The notes under the pieces: model-generated
Told to the model about the DNA's origin: nothing
Seen by the model: the letters and a program-made list of their open reading frames with translations, nothing else
The model's database searches: none
DNA from: Alisma plantago-aquatica
Lineage: Eukaryota > Streptophyta > Magnoliopsida > Alismatales > Alismataceae
DNA: 64,000 nucleotides
Direction of reading: 5' to 3'
Assembly: GCA_963693085.1 (NCBI GenBank)
Contig: OY856410.1
Location: 889,713,835 to 889,777,834, forward strand
Shown here: positions 23,801 through 36,803 of the stretch, piece after piece
How the letters are laid out: each line of letters begins with the position of its first letter
How positions within the stretch are numbered: position 1 is the first letter of the stretch
Made by a program: the position numbers and the translations under genes

Positions 23801-25504
23801 CTTCATTTTAAATCGTTGGATGTTGAAGCATACATTCACAACCATTGGATCAGGTTTAACATATCAAAGGTATAGGTTGTTATGTAGGTTTAACCCTTGG
23901 ATCATTTAAACAAAGAAACCATCGGTTTAAGGCTTAATTGAAGCAACTCATGATGCCTAGTTACACCATCATGTGGTAATATGAACTATCATCAGTTGTG
24001 ACACATTATGCCACCATCAGTTGATGAGGTCAATCTACCATCGTTGAACACCATCGAATGTTGAGCTAAAAATTGCCATTGAATCATATCATCTTTATGG
24101 CACTAAACCTTCAATCATTGATATTACAAAAGAGTCTAGAACTAAAATAAGGTGTGACAAATGGTTAAAATTATCAGATATCACCATGAGTCATCACCAT
24201 CAGTTGCCACAAAGTCATCTCCATCAGTTCTAATATAAGGTCATGCATCAGCTCATGTATAAAATTGAAAATCATCCTAAAACACTAAGTACATGTCATC
24301 GTTTGATACGTACTTAGCACCATTGGTTGGTATGTAAGGAAGGACCAAGTCTTCCTCTACATCAGGAAGGTTGTGAACATGATTTTAGGTTTATATAGAA
24401 CTGGAAAATGATCAAGGAACACCATAAAATTCGAAATCCTAAGCAAGAATAGCTTTTATATGCATATATCTTCATTTTAGAGAAAGAACATGAGTAATAA
24501 AGCTTGTAGTAAGCAACAAATGTGAAGAGGGATATAAAACTCACATGTAGGGAGAAGATTAGAATCCAAGAAATAAGAAAATTTGAGAAAATAAGGTGAA
24601 GAACCCTAGCTTTAGGTCTGAATTCGGCCAAGTATCACCTTTCTCCACAAAAGGAGCAAACCCTATATAGAAGAAGCAAGAAAGATAAGTTCCTTGAGCT
24701 TTAGAGCAAACTTTACCATGGAACAGTAAGGTTACATCCAGGAAGAATGTAGGAGGAAAAAAAAAGCAAATGAAATGAAGGAGAGAAGGAGATACTTACT
24801 AGTTTAGGTCAAGATCACCAAAAGGAAGCTTTGTGAAGCCTAGATAAGGGTAGATTTGAATCCTACATGCTCCAACATGAAGGTTGGCTATATTATTTGA
24901 CATTGAACACTCTATTAACCCCCAAGAAGGTGAAATACGAAGTTTTCGAGAGGAGGAAAATAAAAGAGTCTAAAGGTTTCGTTTTTTAGCTAAGGGATAA
25001 GTATATAAGGCTTATGGATGAAGAAAGAGAAAAGATTGAGGTGTCCTAATTGCTCTCCATGTGTCCATGGCCTTAAACTATTATCGATATACAAGAAGCC
25101 ACACAAGAATTTGCCCCACCATTCATGGAGATCTTCTTAGCCACTGTTTGTTGGATTTCCAAGTCAATCAAATGAACCATTGGTTGATAGCTCCTAAAGG
25201 TAGCTCATCCATAAAGGGGTAAACCCTAAAATACCCTTGAAGAAAACACCTCCAAACCAAGGTTCAACTAGGTGCCCCATGTCCCAAAAATCTCATGAAT
25301 GATAATGCAATATATAAGGATTATAATGCATGTTACAAATTGTAATTAAAACCTCAAATTTAGATAAATTCCAAACTGGACCAAATTTGAATCTTAAGCT
25401 TGTCACATGACATCAAAAAAATCACAAGGTTGTATTAAGTTTAAAGCACTTAATCATGGTAATTAAACATGTTCAACACTTTAAGCAAGGTTAGGGGTCT
25501 CACA
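20801..25504 (-). repeat. Element B 3' LTR
   Basis: On the minus strand it begins TGTGAGACCCC and ends TTATCACA. It pairs with 27873-32215 over nearly its whole length by eye and is related to the LTRs of element C. No gene; many AT-rich short-period stretches (21490-21860, TAGCA/ATAAGCATA-rich). Confidence 0.87.
25002..25009 (-). promoter_or_regulatory. TATA box of element B 3' LTR
   Basis: TTATATAC on the minus strand, at the position corresponding to the TATA boxes of the other LTRs. Confidence 0.5.
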
Positions 25505-27872
25505 ACCATAAACCCCTAATAGGGATTTTGCCCCCAAAATCCAACATAACCAAAGATGGATATTTCTCATGCACCTCATCCTCAATATTTCTCATGGTTA
25601 CTTTCATCTCATGGTGATGTCACATCATTCTCATAAAATTCATATTCTTCTCCTTCAACTCTTCCATGTGTCACCTTGGTTCAACATAGAAATCGTTGTG
25701 CCATTTGTACAGGTCTGGTAGTTCCTTTCCAATTTGGGACTCTAACTGTCATCCTGAACTATTCTATTTGTTTTATCACACATCACTCAGAGGCCATACT
25801 TGCTGACTCTTACCAAAAATGAAACATCATGTATTTCATATCATATTTAACTTTATAAAGTTTCATCTTTGTGCTCCTTTGATGGTTGTTGTAATTAGAA
25901 ACTCAATCAATCAAGTGGGTATCCCATAATTGTCAAGAATTATAAGGCATATATTCTTAGAAGATTCTTGATTTATCTCAATGATGGACTGGCCATCTGT
26001 CTAATTAAAGAATCATACACTTTTATGCAACCCTAATCAAATATAACTTCCTTATTGACCTTGTTAGGTAGGGAAATGACACTTCATCTGGCCAGGATTC
26101 ACACAACCCACTTAATAGATGTACCATAACTCCAAGAGGGTACTCTAGTTAACCCCCAACTCACTCTTGTTGAACTTGTCACACATAAGTATAGTTGCTT
26201 CAACATTCTTAAGATTTAGCAAAGATGTTAACCAAGCTTCTGACCATCTCTAAAATACTTTGAGATGTCATCATTTGAAGCTTGTCACAACTTATGAGAC
26301 ATAAGCTAATCACTATGTTCCTCCTATTTATGAATGCTATTGATACATTGGTTAGTCAAAACTACATAACCCTAAACTCATCATGGTCATGTAAGTTATG
26401 TCATCCACTCTAACTCTTATCCATTGATATTCTGATCCTAGGTTTATCTTAAAGGAACACGGTAACACATGTGTGTTGATCAACAAACCATCCATCCTTG
26501 ATAGTGGTCTTTCCCAACCATCAGCGGGCCATACACAACATTATAGAATCACTATTCTTTTCCCAAACAACACTCGGAGGATCAAAATTGACTCTCTCTC
26601 TCTATTGGAGAGGAACACTGGATAACTCATATAATATATATCTTTAACTCATATAACAGATACACTCCAGATACTAAGATCTATTACCTTGGCATCCACC
26701 ACATGTACTATAAAAACTCATACCCTAGTCTCATCCACTTCCTCAACATCATATCAGATAAGAACATATAGGAGGAATCCCCCAAACTTTTGGAGGGATA
26801 AAAAAGCATACTCGTTACAAAACATAAGGATTTTAGAACTATATTCCAAGGCAACAACACATCATATAAAGATATCCATCCCCAGGATTTCAGCGAATCC
26901 ACACGTACCAAGTGGCATAATATACACTTAAAGTCTATGCTTCAAAAAGAAGAAACACAAAGGGAAACACACTTCCCACATCATTGCAACATTGTCTAGG
27001 GTCACAGGAAAAGGGTAACCAATTCTATTTTTCCCATGAAGATTACACTTTTTATGTATCATCTTACCTCTTACTGCTTGGGTTCCTTGCCATTAGCATA
27101 GTAATTATTAAGATTATCACATTTCATTGCTATCTTCTCATTAACTCTTCATCATTCATATGTATTTCCTTTCATGTTATCATGTTTCTCAACCACTTAT
27201 CAAGGAATAAATCATCCTATTCCACATTTTCTTCATTAGACAAGGATCATCTCCCTTAATTTATTTCATATTTCATGAAAATTTTACATTAGCACTTCTT
27301 ACACACATAGGTTGGTCTATGATTAACTCAGGTTCCACTTTAATCGTATGACATTGTTCTCATTCATCTTATCATATTATACTTATCACATGACTCCTCT
27401 CCATCTTATGTGAATTTCATACCTTGAATCACTTTATTAGCATTGACTTATCTGTCTTTTACTTTATTATCTACTTGAATTAAAACTTAAAGAATTCCTC
27501 ATTTATTTATTGTATTCAGATTTAGGTTTCATGGTTTCATATATTTATTTTGTAATTACCAAACATTCAAGTTTTGATAGGTTATGATGTAATTATCATC
27601 TTCTTTAGGGTAAGATTGAGATATGTGTACCATGATTTCTTATTCATTTTACTCTTTAGATTGTCTCAAAATTACTACTTGATCAGGGTAATCAGAAATA
27701 TAACAATCTAAGAGTTCCGTACTTACCTTTTCTTCAATAGTTGAATACCTGGCCAGGGCACCCAAACACTGAGATCAGGCAGTGCGCACCATATTCATAA
27801 CTTTGATATCATCTTAGTCCTAAGTCCTAGTATCCCTATAGACTCAATGAACTTGGAGCTCTAATACCAACT
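25505..27872 (-). other. Element B internal region, gag-pol lost
   Basis: 2.4 kb between the LTRs, homologous throughout to 57579-60025 in element C. Next to the 3' LTR is the conserved block (25505-25543) with a GGATTTTGGGGGC polypurine-like run on the minus strand. The remainder is AT-rich and full of stops in all frames; frames at 26689-26931 and 26984-27259 (plus) are antisense noise. Confidence 0.75.
27858..27870 (-). promoter_or_regulatory. Primer-binding site of element B
   Basis: TTGGTATTAGAGC, two bases inside the 5' LTR end. It is one base away from the standard plant initiator-Met tRNA complement TTGGTATCAGAGC, changed by C to T. Confidence 0.85.
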
Positions 27873-30800
27873 TGTGAGAACATGTTACAATAAATGAGAT
27901 TACTCAAAACACAAAACACAATTACTCATTAATTAAACACGAATCCAAAAATAGGAAAAATTAAAATTGATTTCAACATTTCTCAAATGCTTAAAAACAT
28001 TTACATAAAAGCCCATAAACTTGCTTCATTCCATATAATACTCAATATCCTTTACAATTGCTCTGTAGCCTCAGCTACACCATAAATTTTACAAAGGAAC
28101 GCTATCCACATATTCCACTTATACAAGCATCAACATGCCATCAAAAGCTCAATTCAATAGAAACATCATATACAAACTTTTTCACCTGGACCTGAGAGCA
28201 TAGAGATGACTCTAGGACACACTAGACAACTAAATAACCTTCTCTAAGGTCCATCACCATATTTCTTCCTCACTGTTACAGTTCTACTATCATTGTTGTT
28301 GATAACCTAAAAAGATGCGGTGACCCACGGGTGAGACCCAGTCCCAGTGACAGATATAACTCTCTCTCATAGATATTGATTACAACAAATTATTTAACAA
28401 TAAGTATACTGAGCATGGAGTGTTTAATGGAAAATTGAGCTAATTAAACAATTCAACCATACTAAAAAAGTTAAGCAAATAATCTTAGCAACGAGTATAA
28501 TTATTAGAGTATATGCTAACTATCAACTTGGATTTTATAAGATTGCATCAAATAACAAAGGTTATCACTAGTTTGACTATCATCTTATGCTTTGCTAATA
28601 GTATCTAGTAGAATAAGTATCTCTAACATCATAAATATGTCTAGCAGCATAAGTATAGATAACATTGTTACCATGTCTATCAAGTTGAACATATCCACAT
28701 CATAAGTAGAACTAACAACAAAGAAAAATTATCTACATAAGCATGATTAGAAATTTAAGCATCTCTAATAATAGAGACGTTGCTAGCAATATAAGAAATA
28801 GATATCAACATGTGAAAACTATCACCATTAGCATAATCAACAGTAGCAGTATATCTATTAACATAGCATGACTAATGTATGTACACATCTACATCTTGAG
28901 TATTACTACAACATAAGCATATCTATTATTTCTTAATGCACTAATCATCATTTTTATCTAAAGAGAACAAACAAGGGTTATCATACAATATGAAGCATTG
29001 TGTATAGCCCTAAACAGATATCTTACACGGTTGTATTACATCTTTTATTATGCCCTCAAGATTTGAGTCGTACCACCTAAATCCAACTGACCACTACTAA
29101 GTACGAGTCTGCACTATAGTGACATATCAGTCAAACTACAAAATAGTGACATATAGTCCTATAACTAGCTCACCTCGGTACATGTCATGACACTAAATAG
29201 CTCACACATGGTCATTCTATAAGAGGCATCCTACAATTATATTGATGCCTTTTACACATCACAATATTTGAGGTATGAACGTAGCCATCCTCCATAAACA
29301 TCTGGTGTCAGGATGACAATCACCCCGCATACTCATAGTATGCGCTCCGAGTTTCCCTTAGGAATACTTGTTTCACCATCCAACAAGTTCTAACACTGGA
29401 ATGGATCAATGACATAGGGAAACTACATGATTAAGGTTTCACTTGATTAATTATGCCAGTTGGGTGAATTAAGTCTGCATCAAATAAGTGGACATATAAA
29501 CCCTAGTTTAGTTCTAACAAGCATATAAGTATAACAACTTCAAAAGGTATAAAATGTGAGACATAATTTCTTATCTCAACATCACAAGGAACTATTCACC
29601 TACAAATAAGGAGACTATACTTGTCATCACATCATCATCACATGGTACTATTCATTGTCTTTCATTAGACTACAGTTCTCACCATACTATCACAAGACAT
29701 AATTTCTTATCACAACATCACATGGTATCAACCCTTGTCATCGGATTACACCTCATGTAGGGCTCAGCCATGCCCAAAGGTCCTAGATTATAATATAATT
29801 TCCTGCAAGATCATCACTATCTTTCCATGCTTTATAACAAGGCTCAACCAACATCACCACACATGTGAAGCACAGGCTCAACATGATATGGAATTAAATA
29901 AATAAAAGATGTTTATAGCATAACATTTTAGGGTTATCTTATCATTAAGAGCATTCCTTTATTATATTAACATATAAGTAAGTTATATGATTGGCTAACA
30001 TCACACTAATAGAGTACAAATTTAGCATACGAAAACACAAGTCATAAAGTTATGATGACCACTAGTTAACACATTAGAGTTTCAATCAATCATTAGGAAA
30101 GATATTTTATCATTATATCAATCATTCAAGAAAGGATAATATGATTAATCACCATTCTGTACTTGCATTAGAGTTAGGATTATCAAGGTAAATTTCATTG
30201 AAGTTATAGTTCAACATTTATTCACAAACCCTCACTCATAGCATCCCCATATAATATTGGGTGCATACGACAAAGAATCTTCATCACATTCCATACCATT
30301 CTCAAGTATGGATCCTTGCATAACTCAAGGAGTAACCATTATATTTATAGCATACCATGGCTTCAACAATAATAAAAGAATACTCCATTATCATTCACGA
30401 GAGGCTAATCATGTTTGATCACCATCACCTAGTAGTATTAGGGTTAGGAGTAAAAACATAAGTCACATTGATGCTACAAATAAGCATTCACACCCAAACC
30501 CTAACACATGGCATCCCCATCGGATCATGGATACACTAGGTGAAGCATCACCATCAAATTCCATACTATCCTCATGTATGGATCCAAACATAACTCAAGG
30601 TGCAACCATCAAATTTATAGTATACTAGGGTTTCAACCACCATAAAGGATTACCCCATTATTTTATTAACCATTCAAGGGGGTGTTCATAATCAATCACC
30701 ATCACTTAGATACATTAGGATTATGAGTAACAATCTATACTTTATTACATTTACCCATTAACTCATTATGGTGATTATCAATTATATCCACCCGAGGGAA

Positions 30801-32215
30801 AAGGTAAGACTAAAAATTTAAGGGTATTGACCATATAATTCTTATCATTAGAGCCAAAACATTATACTATATAGTTCATTGTAAACCATTGGATGTTGAA
30901 GCATACATCTACAATCATTGGATCATGTTTAACATTTCAAAACAATAGGTTGATATGTAGGTTTGATCCTTGGATCATATAACTAAAGACACCATCGGTT
31001 TAAGACTTAATTAAAGCAACACATGATACCTAGTTACACAATCATGTGGTAGTCTAAACTACCATCAATTGTGACACATTATGCTACCATCAGTTGATGA
31101 GGTCAATACTACCATCATTGAACGCCATCAGATGTTGAGCTAAAATCGTTATTGGATCATATCATCTTTAGGGCACTAAAATATCAATCATTGATCTTCC
31201 AAAAGAGTCTAGAACTAAAATAAGGTGTGATAAATGGTTTACATTCGAGAAAAGAAGGTTAAGAACCCAAGCGTTAGGTCTAAATTTGGCCAAGTATCAC
31301 CTTTCTCCACAAAAGGAGCAAATCTTAGATAGAAGAAGCAAGAAAGACAAGTTCCTTGATGTTTAGAGAAAACTTTACCATGGAATGAAAAGGTTACATA
31401 AGGAAGAAGGTAGGAGGAAGAGAATAGAAAATGAAATGAAGGAGATAAGGAGATACTTACTAGTTTAGGTCAAGACTGTCAAAAGGAAGCTTTGCAAACC
31501 CTAGATAAGGGTAGATTTGAATCCTAGATGCTCCAACAAGAAGGTTAGCTATCTTATTCTACCTTAGGAAATCTATTCACCCCCAAGTAGGTGAAAGATT
31601 AAATCTAGATAGGATTAAAAGATTAGAGTCTAAAGGTTTCATTTTTGAGCTAAAGGATAAGTATATAAGGGTTATGGATAAAGAAAGAGTAAAGCTTGAG
31701 GTGTCCTAATAACTCTCCATTTGTCCATGGCCTTAAACTATTATGGATATACAAGAAACAATGCAAGAAGATGCTCCACCATTCATGGAGACCTTCGTAT
31801 CCACTATTTATTGGATTTCCAAGTCAATCAAATAAACCATTGATTGATAGCTCCTACAGGTTGCTCATCCATAAAGGGGTAAACCTTAAAATACCCTTGA
31901 AGAAAACACCACTAAACCAAGGTTCAACTAGGCGCCCAATGGCCCAAAAAGCTCAAGAATGATAAGTAAACATATAAGGATTATAATGCATGTGAAAAAT
32001 TGCAAGTAAAACCTCAGATTTGGGTAAATGGCATAAAAGTCCAAAATGTGCATAAAATTGCATAACTTGCACAAACAATGCCCAAATTGGACCAAATTTG
32101 AAAGTTAAGCTTGTCACATGATACCAAAGTACTACCACAAGTTGTATTAGGTTTAAAGAACTAAATTTTGGTAATTAAACATTGTCAATACTTTAATCAA
32201 GGTTAGGCATCTCAT
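27873..32215 (-). repeat. Element B 5' LTR
   Basis: Partner of 20801-25504. On the minus strand its first bases read TATGAGATGCC, a one-base decay of TGTGAG. A TATA-like TTATATAC lies at 31662-31669. It lacks about 400 bp present in the 3' LTR near 24165-24590. The junction with the Cassandra LTR at 32215/32216 is accurate to a few bases. Confidence 0.85.
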
Positions 32216-32413
32216 AGAGCCCATCACTATGAACTCTTAAATAAAGTGTGCTTTGCTTGGGTACTAATAGGATGGGTGATCGGTCGGGCAGTTGATCTCA
32301 TCTTCTAAATGAATGAGGAAAAAGTGTGAAATTAAGGCTAGTGGTGGTGTCTGGGTACAATCGACATTCCTAAAACTCTACTATAGCTTTGCGCAGTGGG
32401 ACCGAGTGTTACA
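32216..32413 (+). repeat. Cassandra 5' LTR, part 2
   Basis: Resumes after element B, contains the degraded 5S-derived segment, and ends GTGTTACA directly before the primer-binding site. It aligns with 48931-49127. Confidence 0.88.
32218..32300 (+). ncRNA. 5S rRNA-derived segment in Cassandra 5' LTR (degraded)
   Basis: Contains GAACTCTTAAATAAAGTGTG at 32231 and GTACTAATAGGATGGGTGAT at 32261-32280, matching the internal promoter region of plant 5S rRNA (A box, intermediate element, C box) with several changes. In Cassandra elements this segment is part of the LTR and not a ribosomal gene. Confidence 0.8.
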
Positions 32414-32636
32414 AATGGTATCAAAGCCATACCTTCCAATATGTGGTGCCCAAATGGGCATGTGGCATGGAAGTCTCAATTCGTGCAGTCCAATCTATTG
32501 GAAAGGGATGCTCAAAGTGATGTAGCCACCGTTGCCCTGGTAGACATAATTAGGAGTTGGATGTCTATGGGCCATTATGGGTCTGCACTAAAATGGGTAA
32601 CTAAATGAGACCATATAGGATAGCCTTGAGGGATAT
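32414..32636 (+). other. Cassandra internal region
   Basis: 223 bp, non-coding, with a short purine-rich run (CTTGAGGGATA) before the 3' LTR. The small frames crossing it are not genes. Confidence 0.8.
32416..32428 (+). promoter_or_regulatory. Cassandra primer-binding site
   Basis: TGGTATCAAAGCC, two bases after the LTR end, complementary to the 3' end of initiator-Met tRNA with one change (TGGTATCAGAGCC is standard). Confidence 0.88.
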
Positions 32637-32691
32637 TGTAATTTCTAAGGATTTGAGGACTGAGATAAAATGATCTTAAAAAGAATGATTG
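32637..32691 (+). repeat. Cassandra 3' LTR, part 1
   Basis: 55 bp aligning base for base with 20704-20758. Its last five bases (GATTG) are the left target duplication of element A; the sequence resumes at 48893. Confidence 0.88.
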
Positions 32692-35600
32692 TGTAAGGTC
32701 CCTGACCCATGTTTTGGGATAACCCTATTTATTTTTCTTAAGTATGTTACTTAGCTCGTTTCTCTAATCACCTACGATGTAATTAGGGTATGTTGGAAGC
32801 TTGAGTTCCTTGTTTGAGCTTGTTTGGTTGATGCTTGTGTTTTGTGGAGAGCTTTTGGTGCAAATTGCAATTCACCCAGGAGAAGGGGTTGATGTGCAAG
32901 TTTGACACCTCTAGTGTGTTACTTCTCTCTCTCTTGGCATCATCTATAGGAAAAAAAAGAGATGGGCACTTTGGTTGAGCCTTGGTTGAGTGGTGATATC
33001 CTTTGTGGTGTTTTGCACTCATGTTCGGGGTGTGTCCTGCACCTAGAAGTGTTGTCTTGGGCTTGAGAGCCTTCAGAGGGCCTTGTATCAGTTTGTGGAT
33101 GTCTTGAGGGATATGCTATCAGTTTGAGGATGTCTTGAGGAAACCTCCTATCATTTTGTGATGACTAGTGATGCACCATATAGGTTTGTGGCACTAGGGT
33201 TTCATCCCTATCGGTTTGTGAAGGCAGTGAGTGTGTGCATTGGCCTTGACCATTTTAGGTGACCTAGTGGGCGAGACATAGCTCTTATCACCTTGTTGCA
33301 TGGTGTAGCATGTGGCATTTATTTGTGGACATGTATCATCTAGGGTTCTTTGGTGGTCGAACCTTTCCCTTACTCTCTCTTTCATCTCTATTGTATATAT
33401 ATCTCTTTCTCTCCATTCAAGAGAAACATTTTGGTTATCTTTGCATTCTCTCCTTGGTGGCTGATCTTAAGCTTGAAGAGTACTCACCCTTGGAGCTTGG
33501 TGGATGGCCCTAAGCTTGTGGTGTTCTCTCTTCATCCTCTACCTTAGTAAGACATGATCCTTAGCGCTTCTTTCTCTCTTTATTTCTTCTTCTTGACCAT
33601 GGACTTTGGTTATTTCCTTTCCGTCTCATGCTCTCTTAACCATGGTTCCATCTTCTCTCTTGGAGGTGTTGTGGTGATCGAGCTTGGAAGATCTTATTCT
33701 ACCTTTGAGCATAGAGCTTGGTGGTGATCCTTGAGGTGGGTTATATAAGTCTAAACCTTATTTATTATGATCACTTCTTGCTTGCTATCTTATTATCCAT
33801 TCTTGGCTCGTTATCTCTTGCATACTAGTAACTTTTCTTAGTAAGATTTGCATTCTACTTGGAAAAGGAACTTTGCTTAGTTTTTGCTTTGCATTGCACT
33901 TTTTTTTCCTGTCTAGTAACATAGTCTTGAGGTTTAAGATGAGGTGGTTGATATGCTTTTGTGGCCGATATCCTTGTGTAGGTCGACAGGTAGGTTAGAC
34001 CATTAGACTTTGGGTGGCCATCATGACCTGTGATGCCATTGGTCGTCACCCTTTCTGATAGGCCATCACAACCTTGGCTAGGTCTAGGTTGACATGTGCT
34101 GATGTTGTTTAGATCATCCTACCTTGGGTATGAGTGGGTCGATGTTAGACGAGGTATGTTCACCGTTTTGGCCTTGGTCGTCACACTTTGGGGATGTTAC
34201 TGAGCCCATCATCCTTGTGATGCCACATACACAAGTGTTTCCTGATACCTTGCAACACCCCTCTTTGGGCATTGCTATCCGATACACATGTGGCCATCAC
34301 GACTTGGTGTTGCGGCCAGGGGAGCGTTTTTTTGATGTGCGATTGCTCGTCAGGGCTCTTCTCATCACGACTTGATGTGTTGCTAGCCTGATACCTTCAG
34401 GGGTGTTGCAGCCTGACAACCCTAGTAGCCCACCATAGGTGAACCACTATCTCAAACCCTAATCATCTTGTCACCTTGATCATAGCTCGATACCCCCTCG
34501 ATGCCTGTTACACCCCTGAGTAGTGTTTCCCAATAAGGGGGTGGACTGACACCCCTTTCCTAGAGGTGTTGTGCCTGACACACCCATGGTGATGCCTAAA
34601 CTGATACCCTACCTTGGTATGATTTCTTGATATCTTTGAAGGACAGTCTGATACCCTATGTTGAAAACCTAGTCGATACCTTGGGGTGGTGTTTGAGACA
34701 CACCATGTTGATGTTAGGGTCACATGGTATGATGTGATACCCTATGGAGTAATTGTACATATGATGTTGAGAACTATGTTTCTATAACTCATAACATGTT
34801 TTATAATGATAATGAGAATCATGTTTCATGTCCCATGACACATCTCATAATAATGATGAAAGTGATGATATAAAGATGGTTGTTGATCCAACCTTGCAAA
34901 CCCTAATTGGGTAAAGTGAAACCCTAATTGTAATGATGTAAAATGTTTGGTATGGATTCTACAAAATGATAGTTTTGATGATGTATTGCCTTCTTGTTAT
35001 CTGTTTCTAACCATGTAGGCAACAACAATAAATGTACATAGCCAGGCATGAGCTATGGTGGTTATGATCTGTGTGAATAAGCCTTGTGAGGCATAAAGTG
35101 TTGTTGACGTCCTTGAAAGAGAAGGTGAATGGTACTATGCCCTAATGATGGATTATTGCCTTGCATGAGATGCTTTTCCTCAGTGATGAGTGGACAGGTT
35201 GTCACCCCAAGATATGTGGTCATTTTGATGGACATTGGTCCTTGTAATGGACATATGATGAATAACAGGCATAAAGTGATGATGTGATGAGATCACACCT
35301 TATATGTTTTCAGTATGTTCTAGTGATGAGTCATGCCTTGATTATGTAGAACTTATTTAGGGGTTGTACGTTGTAACTTGATTGATGCTAAAAATTGGCC
35401 TAATTAATCAAGTGAAATCTAATAGTGTAGTTTGCCCTGTGCCATAGATCCATTCAGTGTCAACATTTGTTGAATGGTGAAACGAGTTTAACTTAGAGTG
35501 CATATCTTTGAATATGTGGGATACAAGTCGATTAATCCCTTGTATCCTTAACTACATGATGTATGAGATGACCATGTGTGAGTCGATCTTGTTGTGGTAT

Positions 35601-36670
35601 GGATGGCCATGTGTGAGCCACTCCTTCTTGTTAGAATGGCCATGAGTGAGCCTATTATTCTAGCATCATACCTGTACCAAGGTGGTCTAGTTATGATTAT
35701 ATATATGGATGGTCATGCATGAGCCAATCCCTGGTTTTGACTATATGTCATTGTTGTTGTTCACTGATATGTCTCTGTGGTGCTTTCTCTTGTGCTGGCC
35801 CAAGAGGTGTGGTGAGGTTGTGAATTCTGACTTTTCCATTAGACCTTGTATGGCACCAATTTAGACTTATCAAGTGGTCGGTTGGATTTCGGTGGTATGA
35901 CTCAAATCCTAGGGGCATATTAACATACATAATCAGCCGTGTAGTATACTTGTATAGGATCAAAATATGAAAAACATTAGATGAGGTCTTGCTTGATCTT
36001 TATACAATGTTGTTGATAGGAAATATACATGTTCTTCATATTCCTTTTAAAAAATTCAAGATGTTTCATAAATCAAATAGTAAATGCTCCTCCTGTTAAT
36101 ATTCACTACCTATTTCACATAATTGTGATTATGCTTCTACTTAGTTTGTCTTATTTGTGATAATAATAGTGTTGGTGGTGAGTGATATCTCCTGTTGAGA
36201 TTTAGAATCTCACCTTGTGGGATTCCCACACTCTTTTTAGGGGGAAAGCACGAAGAAGTAGAGACCGTGCAACAGAGGTTGAGGAGTAGCAGCAGGATCA
36301 GTATCTGATGAGGTTGGCAGTGTTGCTGGATGTCTTTTGTTGATAGAGTCCTAAAGTCGTCCCTGTACACTCAGGTCTTTGGGAATGTTTTGTAGATGAT
36401 TTGTGAATGTGCTTCCTTTATGTTCCTTTTGTATACTAGAGGTGGTGGAATCATGTATATATGTTCTGGAACAGTTCTTTGGTTATAGGTTGACAACATG
36501 CCTTGTATATGCTTTGAGGCATGAAAGGAATTATATGTGAAGGTTCTTGTTGTTTGGCAGTTTTATGAAAAAGGTTTTAATTTATAGTATTTTCTAATAA
36601 TACACTTGTTAACCTTTCTTCTGTGGTTATGTTTTGAGTAATATCACTTTGTGTGACATTAGGTGTCACA
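32692..36670 (+). repeat. Element A 5' LTR
   Basis: TGTAAGGTCC to GGTGTCACA. A TATA box lies at 33742-33748. The part 34230-34740 is crowded with GATACC/CGATACC motifs that read GCCCGATACC in the 3' LTR copy. No gene; short frames such as 34124-34375 occur also in the 3' LTR and reflect LTR sequence. Confidence 0.92.
33742..33748 (+). promoter_or_regulatory. TATA box of element A 5' LTR
   Basis: TATATAA in the context GGGTTATATAAGTCTAAACC. The same string is kept in the 3' LTR at 42512-42518 and in a comparable place in the B, C and solo LTRs. Confidence 0.6.
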
Positions 36671-36675
36671 GTTGG

Positions 36676-36687
36676 TGGTATCAAAGC
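36676..36687 (+). promoter_or_regulatory. Primer-binding site of element A
   Basis: TGGTATCAAAGC, five bases after the LTR end, complementary to initiator-Met tRNA with one G-to-A change. Confidence 0.88.
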
Positions 36688-36803
36688 TTTAGGTTCACCG
36701 AGTCTATATGGACCTAGGACTAGGGTTTGTGTTTGTTCTAGTGTCCTCTAGTCTGTCTTATAGTCACTTCTTTTTATGCAAAAGAAACAGAGAAAGCTTA
36801 AAG

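Larger units (their letters stand above)
20801..32215 (-). mobile_element. Element B: non-coding gypsy-like LTR retrotransposon
   Basis: Minus-strand element. The 5' LTR is 32215-27873, the primer-binding site 27870-27858 (TTGGTATTAGAGC, initiator-Met type), the internal region 27872-25505, and the 3' LTR 25504-20801. The internal region is only 2.4 kb and lacks gag and pol. Its only coding trace is next to the 3' LTR, where the minus frame reads EKYPSL then DFGGKIP, matching the end of element A's pol. LTR lengths are 4704 bp (3') and 4343 bp (5'); the 5' LTR lacks about 400 bp corresponding to 24165-24590. Flanks GTTCC and GAGCC are a poor match for a target duplication, so the insertion is old. 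It splits the Cassandra 5' LTR. Confidence 0.85.

Noticed and set aside
26689..27259. Plus-strand ORFs of 80-91 codons
   Set aside because: They lie antisense in the decayed internal region of element B; the second has only a partial counterpart in C (59174-59398), as expected from shared repeat ancestry.
34124..34723. Short frames on both strands in element A's 5' LTR, repeated at 42895-43493
   Set aside because: They recur only because the LTR is repeated, are not longer than chance frames and overlap each other on opposite strands.
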